Below, in pieces: positions 1-8,617 of a stretch of 64,000 nucleotides of DNA. Origin of the DNA: Marinobacterium arenosum (GTDB lineage: Bacteria; Pseudomonadota; Gammaproteobacteria; Pseudomonadales; Balneatricaceae); contig NZ_JAILYN010000003.1 in the NCBI RefSeq assembly GCF_019795155.1, forward strand, positions 1 through 64,000. The letters are read 5' to 3'. The translations under genes were made by a program, and so were the position numbers. The notes under the pieces are model-generated. The model had not been told where the DNA came from and searched no databases. It saw only the letters and a list, made by a program, of their open reading frames with translations. Positions within the stretch are counted from its first letter, which is position 1. Every line of letters starts with the position of its first letter.

Positions 1-774
1 GTTGCGGATCTGATGGATGATACAGACCTGCACCTCCGTCTTTGGATAGATGGTTTCGATCGCTTCCGGGAAGCCCTTCAGGCCGTCCACCGAGGCGATC
101 AGGATGTCCTTGATACCGCGGTTTTGCAGGTCGGTCAGCACACTGAGCCAGTAGTGCGCGCCTTCGTTCTCGGACAGATACAGCCCCAGCAGCTCCTTCT
201 TGCCCTCGATGGTCAGGCCCAGGATGGTGTACACGGCCTTGGAGATGAAGCGGCCGTTCTCCTTGATCTTGTAGTGAATGGCATCCAGCCAGACGAAGGG
301 ATAGACCGGCTCCAGATCCCGTTCCTGCCAGGCCCTGAGTTCGGGCACCAGGCGGTCGGTAATGGCGTTGAGTGTGCCGTTGGAGACGTTCATGCCGTAC
401 AGGTCCATGATGTGCTCACGAATGCTCTGATAGCTGTTGCCGAGCGCGAACAGGGAGAGGATCTTGCCCTCCATCTCATCAGTCAACCGGGTCTGATACT
501 TCTTGACCGTCTGGGGTTCGAACGAGCCATTGCGGTCTCTCGGCGTCTCCAGTTCAAATTCGCCGGACGCCGTTTTGACGGTCTTTTTGGAGGTGCCGTT
601 CTTGCGGTTGGTCGAGGCGTCATTGGTCAGATGCTCGTCCAACTCCGCACCCAGTGCCGCTTCAGTGATCTGTTTGATCAGCGGTGTGAGCAGGCCATCC
701 TTGCCATTGAGGCTCTGACCGGCCTGAAGTGCCTTGGCAAACGCCTGGATATCGATTTCGTACTTATCAGCCAT
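1..774 (-). CDS. IS256-family transposase, partial (3' end outside window)
   Basis: The reverse strand reads MADKYEIDIQAFAKAL and continues for 258 codons to the window edge. Motifs typical of IS256/Mutator transposases are visible, including LDAIHYKI (first DDE aspartate), the GLYLSENEG segment, and SVDGLKGFPEAI (second aspartate) followed by VQVCIIHQIRN. The start ATG is at 774-772 with a purine-rich GGGAGCGAC just upstream. Only the N-terminal part up to the second catalytic Asp is present. The third acidic residue and the far end of the element lie outside the window, so it cannot be told whether the element is intact. Confidence 0.93.
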   Translation of the reverse strand, partial: MADKYEIDIQAFAKALQAGQSLNGKDGLLTPLIKQITEAALGAELDEHLTNDASTNRKNGTSKKTVKTASGEFELETPRDRNGSFEPQTVKKYQTRLTDEMEGKILSLFALGNSYQSIREHIMDLYGMNVSNGTLNAITDRLVPELRAWQERDLEPVYPFVWLDAIHYKIKENGRFISKAVYTILGLTIEGKKELLGLYLSENEGAHYWLSVLTDLQNRGIKDILIASVDGLKGFPEAIETIYPKTEVQVCIIHQIRN

Positions 775-806
775 GATGTGTCGCTCCCTTTTTCAGTCAG
801 TGTAGG

Positions 807-833
807 AAACGACACAGAACTCTGAACACTACC
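807..833. repeat. Terminal inverted repeat of the IS256-type element
   Basis: Read on the minus strand this end begins GGTAGTGTTCAG and runs into TCTGTGTCGTTT. From memory this is the usual pattern of IS256-family ends (a run ending in TGTGTCGTTT before the transposase). It lies about 30 bp upstream of the transposase start, so it is the left end of the element and the boundary is near 833. The partner repeat and the 8-9 bp target duplication cannot be checked because the other end is outside the window. Confidence 0.6.
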
Positions 834-1167
834 GTCCGTGCGCCCAGTGATACCTCTCTCGACAGTTATCAGTCTGAAACGGCTCTGCAGCAGTTGGCCT
901 GCTACATCGGTAATCGTTTCGAGCTATTTAGTCTTCTGCCTGCCCCCTGTGTCAGCAAAGGGTGGGGCCAGACCCACCACAACTACCCACGTTTCAAATT
1001 GTCACACCAGCCTAATTTGCTAGCTTTTCATCAGTCCAGAATGTCCGGTTTCCGTCGGTTTGCCTCAGGCTGTAGTTCCGTCCGTAGCGCTCGGTAATCA
1101 GGGCATCGGATCATTGAACGGGTGAGATAAATCAGGCACTGTAAAGCCCCGCTTATAACGCAGCAGG
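834..1167. other. Non-coding gap between IS end and methyltransferase
   Basis: About 330 bases without a convincing gene. Short open frames here lack ribosome sites and recognisable protein features. No hairpin terminator or repeat stands out. It presumably carries the promoter of the methyltransferase/helicase pair, but no clear promoter hexamers could be picked out. Confidence 0.5.
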
Positions 1168-1833
1168 ATGCCAGTGAACGACACGATCCGTTTTTATGAT
1201 CAGCACGCAGAAGCCTTGGCAGCCCAGTATGACTCGCTGACATTCCGGCAGGTGCATGGCACTTGGCTTTCGGAGCTGTCTTCGATACCGGTCGGTGCTG
1301 CGCTCGACGTGGGGGCGGGAAGCGGCCGTGACGCTTGTGCGCTCCATCAGAGGGGGTGGCGTGTGACGGCGGTGGAACCGGCGGCATCGTTACGAGCGTT
1401 GGGGGCCAGGAAAGCAGATGAGATCTGTTGGCTGGATGACCAGTTGCCGGCGTTGTCGAATCTGAAAGCTGCTCATCATTCCTTTGGGTTTATTCTGTTG
1501 TCGGCCGTCTGGATGCACCTTCCAGAACAGCAGCGGCCAGAGGCTCTGGCCAGGCTGGTGGAGCTGCTTGCGCCAGAGGGTATGTTGGTGATCAGTTTGC
1601 GCCATGGTCCCTCAGAACCGGGAAGGCCTATGTATCCGGTATCGATGGATGAATTGATACGGCTGTCCGCGCCGCATGGGCTCACCGTACAGGAGCTTGT
1701 GGCGGGAGAGCGGGACTGCCTGCAACGCAATCACGTATACTGGCAGACTGTTATTCTGCGACACAGGAAGTTTGTGCGTGAACGAAGTCTGTTCCCGTCT
1801 GTTGGACGGTCAGGAAGATCGTCAGCTGGTTGA
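1168..1833 (+). CDS. Class I SAM-dependent methyltransferase
   Basis: A 221-residue protein with a Rossmann methyltransferase core: motif I ALDVGAGSGRDA (about residues 45-56), an acidic motif II region TAVEPAA, and the motif IV-like region FILLSAVWMHLP followed by LLAPEGMLVISLR. This is the fold of small-molecule and some protein or nucleic-acid methyltransferases; the substrate is unknown. The ATG at 1168 sits directly against AGCAGG, so a GTG six bases later (1174) with AGGA at good spacing may be the true start. Its last 56 bases overlap the start of the helicase gene in another frame, which indicates co-translation. The pairing, next to a transposable element, suggests a joint role in DNA modification or defence; this is inference. 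Confidence 0.8.
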   Translation: MPVNDTIRFYDQHAEALAAQYDSLTFRQVHGTWLSELSSIPVGAALDVGAGSGRDACALHQRGWRVTAVEPAASLRALGARKADEICWLDDQLPALSNLKAAHHSFGFILLSAVWMHLPEQQRPEALARLVELLAPEGMLVISLRHGPSEPGRPMYPVSMDELIRLSAPHGLTVQELVAGERDCLQRNHVYWQTVILRHRKFVRERSLFPSVGRSGRSSAG

Positions 1834-4678
1834 CGCACTGCGTTATGCCATCGCTGAGGCTAACCATATTGAGATTGCGGTCTCTTTTATAAAACGCAGC
1901 GGTCTCGACCTTATCTTTGACGATCTCGCTTCTGCCATGGAATCGGGACGTTGCAAGCAGCTTTCTATACTGACAAGCGATTATCTCTGCATAACGGATC
2001 CCCGTGCCTTGAAGGCGTTAATGCTGTTGGTCGAGCGTGGTGCCGATATTCGTGTGCACGAGGTGCCCGCCGGCGAGAGCTTCCACCTCAAAGCATATCT
2101 GTTTCTGGAAACGGAGCAGGCCAACTGGCTGCAGGCGAGTGCCTTTATCGGTTCAAGTAACCTGAGCAGGCCTGCATTGACGAATGGTTTGGAGTGGAAT
2201 TACAGGCTGCACTGGCCAGACCCTCATGATGTATCCGCGCGACAGCGTATTGAGGAGGTCAGGTATCGTTTTCAGGAACGCTTTTCGGATCGTCGGGTAA
2301 AACCGCTCAGTTTTGAATGGATCGAGGCTTATCAGCAACGCCGTAAGGTTGTTCCGTTGCAATATCTTCAGCCTGCCCCCGAGGAGCTGGATGACGCGCC
2401 GCCCGTCCCCAGGGTATATCAACAGCAGGCGATGGACGCGCTAGCGAGCAACAGGGAGCTGGGGAAACGTAAAGGGTTGGTGGTGTTGGCGACGGGGTTG
2501 GGGAAAACCTGGCTGGCGGCGTTTGATGCGCTGCAGATGGGCGCAAAAAAAGTGCTTTTCATCGCTCACCGGGAAGAGATTTTGTTACAGGCGCAGCGCA
2601 GTTTTATGTCGGTGATTCCCGATGTCAGCAGTGGCTTTTATGGCGGGAACGAAAAGACCCGGCAATCCGACCTACTGTTCGCATCGGTGCAAACGCTGGG
2701 ACGCCGTGTTCATTTCAAACGCTTTTCACCTGATCATTTTGATTACATCGTGGTCGATGAGTTTCACCATGCCGCCGCCGCCAGTTATCAACGCATTCTC
2801 GATTACTTCGAGCCGACATTCATGCTGGGTTTGACGGCGACGCCTGAGCGCGGGGACGGCAAAAGTATTCTCGCATTGTGTGACGATAATCTGGTGTATC
2901 GGATGGATCTGTTCGAGGGAATCGATGGTGGTCATCTGGTGCCGTTTCATTACTACGGTATTTTTGATCACGATGTGAATTATGCACATATCCCGTGGCG
3001 AAGTGGGCGTTTTGATCCCGATGCGCTCACGGCAAAACTGGCGACAGTCAAACGTGCACGCCATGCACTGAAGGAGTGGCGTGACAGAGCCGGTACGCGA
3101 ACCTTGTCTTTCTGCGCTTCACGTAAACATGCTGATTTCATGGCCGATCAGTTCAGGCGGGCGGGGGTGTCGGCGGCAGCCGTGTATGCGGGATCGGCGC
3201 TAAGTCGTGAAACGGCACTGGCGCAGCTGGAACAGGGAGAGCTATCTGTACTGTTTGCCGTAGATCTGTTTAACGAAGGGATGGACCTTCCGGCGATCGA
3301 TACAATCATGATGTTGCGGCCAACAGAGTCCGGCATTCTTTTTCTTCAGCAGTTGGGGCGCGGTTTAAGACGTTCCCCTGACAAGTCGCATCTGGTCGTC
3401 CTGGACTTCGTTGCAAACCACCAGAGTTTTCTGAACCGCCCTCAATTGCTGAGTGGCCGGCAGGGGAATGAATCACGCAACGATGTTATCCGCAAAATCT
3501 GTCGAGGCGAGAGTCTGCTTCCCGATGGCTGCTTCGTTAACTACGATCTGGCGTTTATCGAGTTTCTGCAACAGATTAGCAGTCTGCCGCAGGAACGGGA
3601 CTATCGTTCGCACCGCGAGTCATTAGGACGACGTCCGTCGCTGAAAGAGTTCTGGCAGAGGTACCCGGAGACGCTGGGGCGTCTAAGGAAAACCTATGGC
3701 AGCTGGTGGGCGTTTCTGGATCAGTTGGGCGAGCTGTTGCCGGAGGAGCTGGAAGTGCTGGCGTCCTTTGATGATTGGTTTCAGGACCTGACAATCAGTC
3801 AGCTCTCCAAGTGCTTCAAACTGGTGCTGCTGCATACATTTATAGAACAACAGCGTATTGGTACCGGCGCAACGGTTTCCGAGCTGGCCATATGGTCGAG
3901 GGACTGGTTTTTAACCAATCCGCACTGGCAATCTGAGATATCGGAGAAGCTTTTGCCGCTCGACGCCGTACCGGAAGGGCGATGGCGAACCTATTGGAGT
4001 TCCAACCCCGTTAAAGCCTGGACTCGACCTGAGCGGCGTTCGAATACAAGCTGGTTCATTGTGGAGGATGGGGCCTTCAGATTCAGCGAGTTGATTGCCG
4101 AGGAACTGGTCGAGGGCTGGCTGCGGATGTCCTCCGAAATCTTGCAGTGGCGAATGGCGGTATATCAGCAGGAAAGGTTGGTGGCAGAGGCAGACCCTGA
4201 GAAGGACAAGAAACTTGATGCGGCAGTGCCGCCCGGACAACAGGTACCATTTTTCGACACCCTCCGTATCGCCTGCGGCCACTTCAGAACGTCTAGCGCT
4301 GAGTCTGCCACCATGGCCCGTGTGGGGGATGGTTACGGGCGGCTGGATCCACAGCGTCACTTCATCGCGGCGGCGGCTGGGGAGTCGATGAATGGTGGCA
4401 AGTATCCAATTGCGGACGGAGATCTGCTGTTATTGGAGTTTATTACGCCGGATAACGCAGGGAAGATCAGTGACCAGATCGTAGCGATCGAACGTCAGGA
4501 CAGCGCGGGCGATAACCAGTATCTATTGCGTAAAGTGCTGAAAACGGGGCCCGGTCAATACTTGCTAAGAGCCAACAACCCGGATTACGCGGATCTGCCT
4601 GCCAGTGAAGAGATGATGACCTTTGCACGCTTGCGCGCCGTGTTATCTACAGATGAGATCCAGCCTGTGCTCGAATGA
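1778..4678 (+). CDS. PLD-nuclease / superfamily 2 helicase / DUF3427 protein
   Basis: About 966 residues from a GTG start at 1778 (VNEVCSRLLDGQEDRQ); the frame is open further upstream but that part reads through the methyltransferase gene. Residues 1-170 form a phospholipase D-like nuclease domain with HLKAYLF and IGSSNLS (one HKD-type motif, near residues 102-128). Residues about 215-590 are an SF2 helicase: Walker A ATGLGKT (near 238-244), DEFHH (Walker B), TATPER, and motif VI QQLGRGLRR. The C-terminal third resembles DUF3427 with its LKEFW and YGSWWAFL segments. Proteins of this layout act on DNA and recur in mobile or defence contexts. It is translationally coupled to the methyltransferase. 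No restriction specificity subunit is adjacent. Confidence 0.85.
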   Translation: MNEVCSRLLDGQEDRQLVDALRYAIAEANHIEIAVSFIKRSGLDLIFDDLASAMESGRCKQLSILTSDYLCITDPRALKALMLLVERGADIRVHEVPAGESFHLKAYLFLETEQANWLQASAFIGSSNLSRPALTNGLEWNYRLHWPDPHDVSARQRIEEVRYRFQERFSDRRVKPLSFEWIEAYQQRRKVVPLQYLQPAPEELDDAPPVPRVYQQQAMDALASNRELGKRKGLVVLATGLGKTWLAAFDALQMGAKKVLFIAHREEILLQAQRSFMSVIPDVSSGFYGGNEKTRQSDLLFASVQTLGRRVHFKRFSPDHFDYIVVDEFHHAAAASYQRILDYFEPTFMLGLTATPERGDGKSILALCDDNLVYRMDLFEGIDGGHLVPFHYYGIFDHDVNYAHIPWRSGRFDPDALTAKLATVKRARHALKEWRDRAGTRTLSFCASRKHADFMADQFRRAGVSAAAVYAGSALSRETALAQLEQGELSVLFAVDLFNEGMDLPAIDTIMMLRPTESGILFLQQLGRGLRRSPDKSHLVVLDFVANHQSFLNRPQLLSGRQGNESRNDVIRKICRGESLLPDGCFVNYDLAFIEFLQQISSLPQERDYRSHRESLGRRPSLKEFWQRYPETLGRLRKTYGSWWAFLDQLGELLPEELEVLASFDDWFQDLTISQLSKCFKLVLLHTFIEQQRIGTGATVSELAIWSRDWFLTNPHWQSEISEKLLPLDAVPEGRWRTYWSSNPVKAWTRPERRSNTSWFIVEDGAFRFSELIAEELVEGWLRMSSEILQWRMAVYQQERLVAEADPEKDKKLDAAVPPGQQVPFFDTLRIACGHFRTSSAESATMARVGDGYGRLDPQRHFIAAAAGESMNGGKYPIADGDLLLLEFITPDNAGKISDQIVAIERQDSAGDNQYLLRKVLKTGPGQYLLRANNPDYADLPASEEMMTFARLRAVLSTDEIQPVLE

Positions 4679-4810
4679 TCACGCCCTGACCCGACCTGAT
4701 TTGCATACGCGGAACAAGCGCCTGTAACCTGTGCCGGCCCGTATAAAACGGCTATGGACAGGGAGAACGGGTGGGGACGGAGTGGTCTAAACCTCAGTCT
4801 TTGCACCCCC

Positions 4811-5863
4811 TCAGCTCTTCCGCCTAGCCTTCCGCCACTGGGCAGGTGACAGCCCTGTCCAGCGCTTGAAGGCGCGGCAGAAGGCCGCCGCCTCGGTAAA
4901 GCCGCTCTGTTCCGCCACCTCCTGTACGTTCAGATGTTCGCTGGCCAGTAGTTTCAGTGCGAAATCGCGGCGCAGGGCTTCCTTGATCTGGCGGATCGAG
5001 CTGCCTTCCTCCTGTAGTCGGCGGCGCAGGGTGCGCGGTGCGATCAGCAGCAGGCGGCTGATCTCGTCCAGCTCGGGCATCTGTTCAAGGTCGTAGCGTT
5101 GCAGCAGCACCCGGATTCGGGTCTGCAGGCTGTTGTCGCGTACCGGCCGGTGCAGAATCTCGGCGGGGCAGTTCCGCAGGAAGGTCTGCAATTCGGTGGC
5201 GTTGCGGATGATCGGCAGTTGCAGAAAGCGCGGGTGCAGGTAGAAGCCGCACCGGGGCTGGTCGTAGAGCAGCTCGCCCAGGTACATCACCCGGTATTCC
5301 CGCGCATGCTCTGGTGCCGGATAGCCGAAGCAGGTGCTGGCTACGGGGATCTGTTGGCCCACCAACCAACTGGCGAAGCGCTGCCACATCAGCATGATGA
5401 ACTCCTGCAGGAAATGGTCCGGATCCCGTCCCTGGTGGTGCAGGTGCAGTCGGTAAAACACCAGCGGTGGCTGGCTGGGGTTGTCCAGCTCCAGGCCGAG
5501 TTCCAGGTCATCCGAAACGGCGGTATAGAAACGCGAACTCTGTTGCAGCATGCCGCCCAGGGTTTTGGCCCCCTGAGCCAATTCCGCCATCAGCGAGAAC
5601 ACCCCACGCTTGCAGATAGTCGGTGACAGCCCCATGAACTCGTCGCGGCTGAAGCGCCACACCGCCTTGATCAGATCGCTGAGCTGGCGCTCGGTGATCT
5701 GCCGTTCCGGCCGGTCTAGCCAGTCCGCCGGAATCCCTCCTTCGGAGAGCAACTGTATCGGATCGGCCCCCTGTCGCAGCGCGCCCCTGACGGTGGCGCG
5801 GATGTAGTGGTTGGCAATATGGGCCTTGCCGGAAGGCTGAGGCAGATCCCCGGAGTTCATCAT
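4811..5863 (-). CDS. AraC-family transcriptional regulator (arabinose-binding-like N-terminus)
   Basis: About 350 residues from the ATG at 5863 (MMNSGDLPQPSGKAHIANHY), preceded by AGGA; an upstream extension to 5941 is possible but has a poor start. The C-terminus is a double helix-turn-helix: LLLIAPRTLRRRLQEEG and VQEVAEQSGFTEAAAFCRAF, ending in the family signature FKRWTGLSPAQWR. The N-terminal domain matches the long AraC subgroup with a ligand-binding region such as RQITERQLSDLIKAVWR. It is divergent from the acyl-CoA dehydrogenase gene at 6053 with a shared 190-bp promoter region, so it probably controls that beta-oxidation operon. The inducer is not visible. Confidence 0.88.
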   Translation of the reverse strand: MMNSGDLPQPSGKAHIANHYIRATVRGALRQGADPIQLLSEGGIPADWLDRPERQITERQLSDLIKAVWRFSRDEFMGLSPTICKRGVFSLMAELAQGAKTLGGMLQQSSRFYTAVSDDLELGLELDNPSQPPLVFYRLHLHHQGRDPDHFLQEFIMLMWQRFASWLVGQQIPVASTCFGYPAPEHAREYRVMYLGELLYDQPRCGFYLHPRFLQLPIIRNATELQTFLRNCPAEILHRPVRDNSLQTRIRVLLQRYDLEQMPELDEISRLLLIAPRTLRRRLQEEGSSIRQIKEALRRDFALKLLASEHLNVQEVAEQSGFTEAAAFCRAFKRWTGLSPAQWRKARRKS

Positions 5864-6052
5864 GCAGTCCTGTACGTTTTCGCGGTAGCCAAGTGTCCGT
5901 CCGTTCAACAGCAGTCTGCAACTGTTGGCCTGTTCGATCAATAAAAACGACCGGAGCTGTCATTCAAAGGGCCAGATTAAAGCTCTTTAATGGCCTTAAT
6001 GGTCAACCGGCCGGTGGCCCCTTTACCAGAAAAACAATACGAAGGGCTCAGT

Positions 6053-7231
6053 ATGAACGTACAGGCACAGCCCGTGGCCGACACTGGCGTCGGCGACGAG
6101 GATAAGGCTCTCTTTGAAGAGATGGTGCGGCGCATCTTGGAACAGGAGGTGGCGCCGGACTATGAACGCTGGGAGCAAGCGCATCAGCTGCCCCGCGAAC
6201 TCTGGTACCGGTTGGGCGAGGCCGGGCTGCTTGGCGTTGACCTGCCGGAAGCGCTCGGCGGCTCCGCTGCCGGGGTTGAGATCTGCCTGATGATCTGCGA
6301 GGAGATCTCCCGCCAGGGTTTCGGCGGTCTGGCCAGTGGCTACAACATCCACGCCAATATCGTGATGCCCTACATCCTGCATCTGGGCAGCGAAGCACAG
6401 CAGCAATATTGGCTGCCGCGCATGGCCAGCGGCGAGGTGCTGGGCGCCATCGCCATGACCGAGCCCGGTGCCGGCAGCGACCTGGCCGCCATGCGCAGCA
6501 CGGCGGAGAGGGTCGACGGCGGCTGGAAGCTCAACGGCGCCAAGGTGTTCATCACTAACGGCCAGCTGGCGGATATGGTGATCGTCTGCGCCAAGACCGA
6601 TCCCAGTGCTGGCGCCCGAGGCGTGTCGCTGTTCCTGGTCGATACATCATTGCCGGGATTCTCCCGTGGCAAGTCGATCCGCAAGATCGGCCAGCATGCC
6701 AGCGATACCGCCGAACTGTTCTTCGATGACCTGATCGTGCCCGATGACGCTTTGCTGGGCGAGGCGGGCAAGGGGTTTGTTTACCTGATGCAGGAGCTGC
6801 CGCGCGAACGGTTGGGGGTTGGTGCCCAGGCGCTGGGCGCGATCGAAGGGGCGCTGCAGCTGACGCTGGACTATGTGCAGCAGCGCCGCGCTTTCGGTCA
6901 GCGGATCGCCGATTTCCAGAACACCCGCTTTACCCTGGCGGAGGTGCGGGCGCAGCTGGAGATGGGCTGCGCCTACTTCAATCAGTGCCTGCAGCGTTAT
7001 GCCGTCGGCGAGATGAGCGGCATGGATGCGGCCACCCTCAAATTGATGCTGAGCGAGATGCAGTGCCGCTCGATCGACCGCTGTCTGCAGCTGTTCGGCG
7101 GCTACGGCTACACCCTGGAATACCCGATCTCCCGTTTCTACGTGGATGCACGTATCCAGACCATCTATGCCGGCACCTCCGAGATCATGAAAGAGGTGAT
7201 CGCCCGCGACATGTTGGGCCGGACGGCCTGA
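6053..7231 (+). CDS. Acyl-CoA dehydrogenase (helix-G glutamate type)
   Basis: 392 residues from the ATG at 6053 (MNVQAQPVADTG), with GAAGGG upstream. It is an FAD enzyme that introduces the alpha-beta double bond into acyl-CoA. Signature 1 is AMTEPGAGSDLAAMRS and signature 2 is QLFGGYGYTLEYPISRFYVDA. The usual C-terminal catalytic position reads IYAGTSEIM, with Ala where short- and medium-chain enzymes have Glu. Instead a Glu is present at residue 252 in ELPRERLG, the place used by long-chain and isovaleryl-CoA dehydrogenases. That favours a long-chain or branched substrate, but this is inference. First gene of a five-gene fatty-acid-type degradation set. Confidence 0.92.
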   Translation: MNVQAQPVADTGVGDEDKALFEEMVRRILEQEVAPDYERWEQAHQLPRELWYRLGEAGLLGVDLPEALGGSAAGVEICLMICEEISRQGFGGLASGYNIHANIVMPYILHLGSEAQQQYWLPRMASGEVLGAIAMTEPGAGSDLAAMRSTAERVDGGWKLNGAKVFITNGQLADMVIVCAKTDPSAGARGVSLFLVDTSLPGFSRGKSIRKIGQHASDTAELFFDDLIVPDDALLGEAGKGFVYLMQELPRERLGVGAQALGAIEGALQLTLDYVQQRRAFGQRIADFQNTRFTLAEVRAQLEMGCAYFNQCLQRYAVGEMSGMDAATLKLMLSEMQCRSIDRCLQLFGGYGYTLEYPISRFYVDARIQTIYAGTSEIMKEVIARDMLGRTA

Positions 7232-7243
7232 AAGAGGGGGGGG

Positions 7244-7365
7244 GCAAAATGTAGCGAGCGAAGGTGAGACAAGGCAAAAATCGGCGAAAAAGCGGAGTTT
7301 ACGTTCTGTAAATGAGCATTTTGAGCCGAATTTTAACGCAGTATCACCGAGCGCAGTAGTTTTGC
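7244..7365. repeat. Palindromic intergenic repeat (MITE-like), 122 bp
   Basis: The segment begins GCAAAATGTAGCG and ends GCGCAGTAGTTTTGC, and most of its length is self-complementary. Inner pairs include AAAATCGGC with GCCGAATTTT, and a core GAGTTTAC/GTAAATGAG around TTCT. It could fold into one long imperfect hairpin within the transcript between the dehydrogenase and thiolase genes. It does not encode a protein. It looks like a dispersed gammaproteobacterial intergenic repeat, but no second copy is in this window. Confidence 0.6.
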
Positions 7366-7414
7366 GACACCCTCTGAAGACCGCCAATCGGAACATATAA
7401 AAGGAGCAACCCTG

Positions 7415-8617
7415 ATGACCGATACACTCAAACTGCAGGATGTGGTGATTGTCGCCGGCGCACGTACCGCCATCGGCGATTTCGGCGGCAGCCTGTCCGC
7501 CTACAGCCCGGCTGAACTGGGCAGCTTTGCCGGCCGCGCCGCCATCGAACGGGCCGGCATAGACGCCACAGAGATCGACCACTCTGTGTTCGGCCACATC
7601 ATTACCACCAGTCCGCAGGATGTTTACCTGTCGCGCCATATCGCATTGAACTGCGGTCTGTCGGACAGCTCGGCGGCACTGAACGTCAACCGGCTGTGCG
7701 GCTCCTCGGTGCAGTCGTTGATCTCCGCCGCCCTGCTGATCCAGGCCGGCGCCAGTCGTATCGCGCTGGCTGGCGGCGCCGAAAGCATGAGCCAGGGCGC
7801 CTACCTGCTGCCGAAGCTGCGTTTCGGCCAACGCATGGGCGATGCCAAGGCGCTGGACATGACCGTCGGCATTCTCAGCGATCCCTTCGGCAGCGGCCAT
7901 ATGGGCATCACCGCCGAGAATATTGCCGCCCAGTACGGCTTCAGTCGCGAACAGCTGGACCAGTATGCCTGCGACAGCCATCGCAAGGCTGCGGCGGCCA
8001 TCGGTGCCGGCCATCTGGCCAGCCAGATCGTGCCGGTGCCGGTGAAAAAAGGGCGCGAGACGCTGTCGTTCAGCGAGGACGAGCATGTCCGGCCGGATGT
8101 CACCTTCGAGGGCTTGCAGACGTTGCGTGCCGCCTTCAAGCAGGATGGTTTGGTCACCGCCGGCAACGCCTCCGGCATCAACGACGGCGCCGCGGCGCTG
8201 GTGCTGACCTCCCTGCAGGAAGCGCAAGTGCGCGGCCTGAGCGCCAGGGCGCGCTTCGTCAGCTACGCTTTCGCCGGCGTGGAGCCGCATCTGATGGGGC
8301 TGGGGCCGATTCCGGCGGTGAAGCAGGCACTGCAGCGGGCGGGATTGAGCATGGCCGATATCGACATCATCGAGTCCAACGAGGCCTTTGCGGCACAGGC
8401 GATGGCGGTGGCGCAGAGCCTGGAGTTCGATCCGGCCAAGGTCAACGTCAACGGCGGTGCCATCGCCCACGGTCATCCGGTCGGCGCGACGGGCTCGATC
8501 ATTACCCTCAAGGCGCTGTATGAGCTGGAACGGCTCGGTAAGCGGCGGGCGCTGATCACCATGTGCATCGGCGGCGGTCAGGGGATCGCGCTGATTCTGG
8601 AACGGCTGGAGGGTTGA
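7415..8617 (+). CDS. Acetyl-CoA C-acyltransferase (thiolase)
   Basis: 400 residues, the normal thiolase length. The nucleophilic Cys95 lies in NRLCGSSVQS, His354 in GGAIAHGHPVGATG, and the acid/base Cys384 in MCIGGGQG. It cleaves 3-ketoacyl-CoA to acetyl-CoA and a shortened acyl-CoA, or runs in reverse. AAAGGAG precedes the ATG at 7415. The stop codon TGA is directly followed by the GTG of the next gene, so thiolase and the dehydrogenase/hydratase fusion are co-translated, as with fadA/fadB or fadI/fadJ. Closest in look to the acetoacetyl/BktB-like branch. Chain-length preference cannot be read from sequence alone. Confidence 0.95.
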   Translation: MTDTLKLQDVVIVAGARTAIGDFGGSLSAYSPAELGSFAGRAAIERAGIDATEIDHSVFGHIITTSPQDVYLSRHIALNCGLSDSSAALNVNRLCGSSVQSLISAALLIQAGASRIALAGGAESMSQGAYLLPKLRFGQRMGDAKALDMTVGILSDPFGSGHMGITAENIAAQYGFSREQLDQYACDSHRKAAAAIGAGHLASQIVPVPVKKGRETLSFSEDEHVRPDVTFEGLQTLRAAFKQDGLVTAGNASGINDGAAALVLTSLQEAQVRGLSARARFVSYAFAGVEPHLMGLGPIPAVKQALQRAGLSMADIDIIESNEAFAAQAMAVAQSLEFDPAKVNVNGGAIAHGHPVGATGSIITLKALYELERLGKRRALITMCIGGGQGIALILERLEG

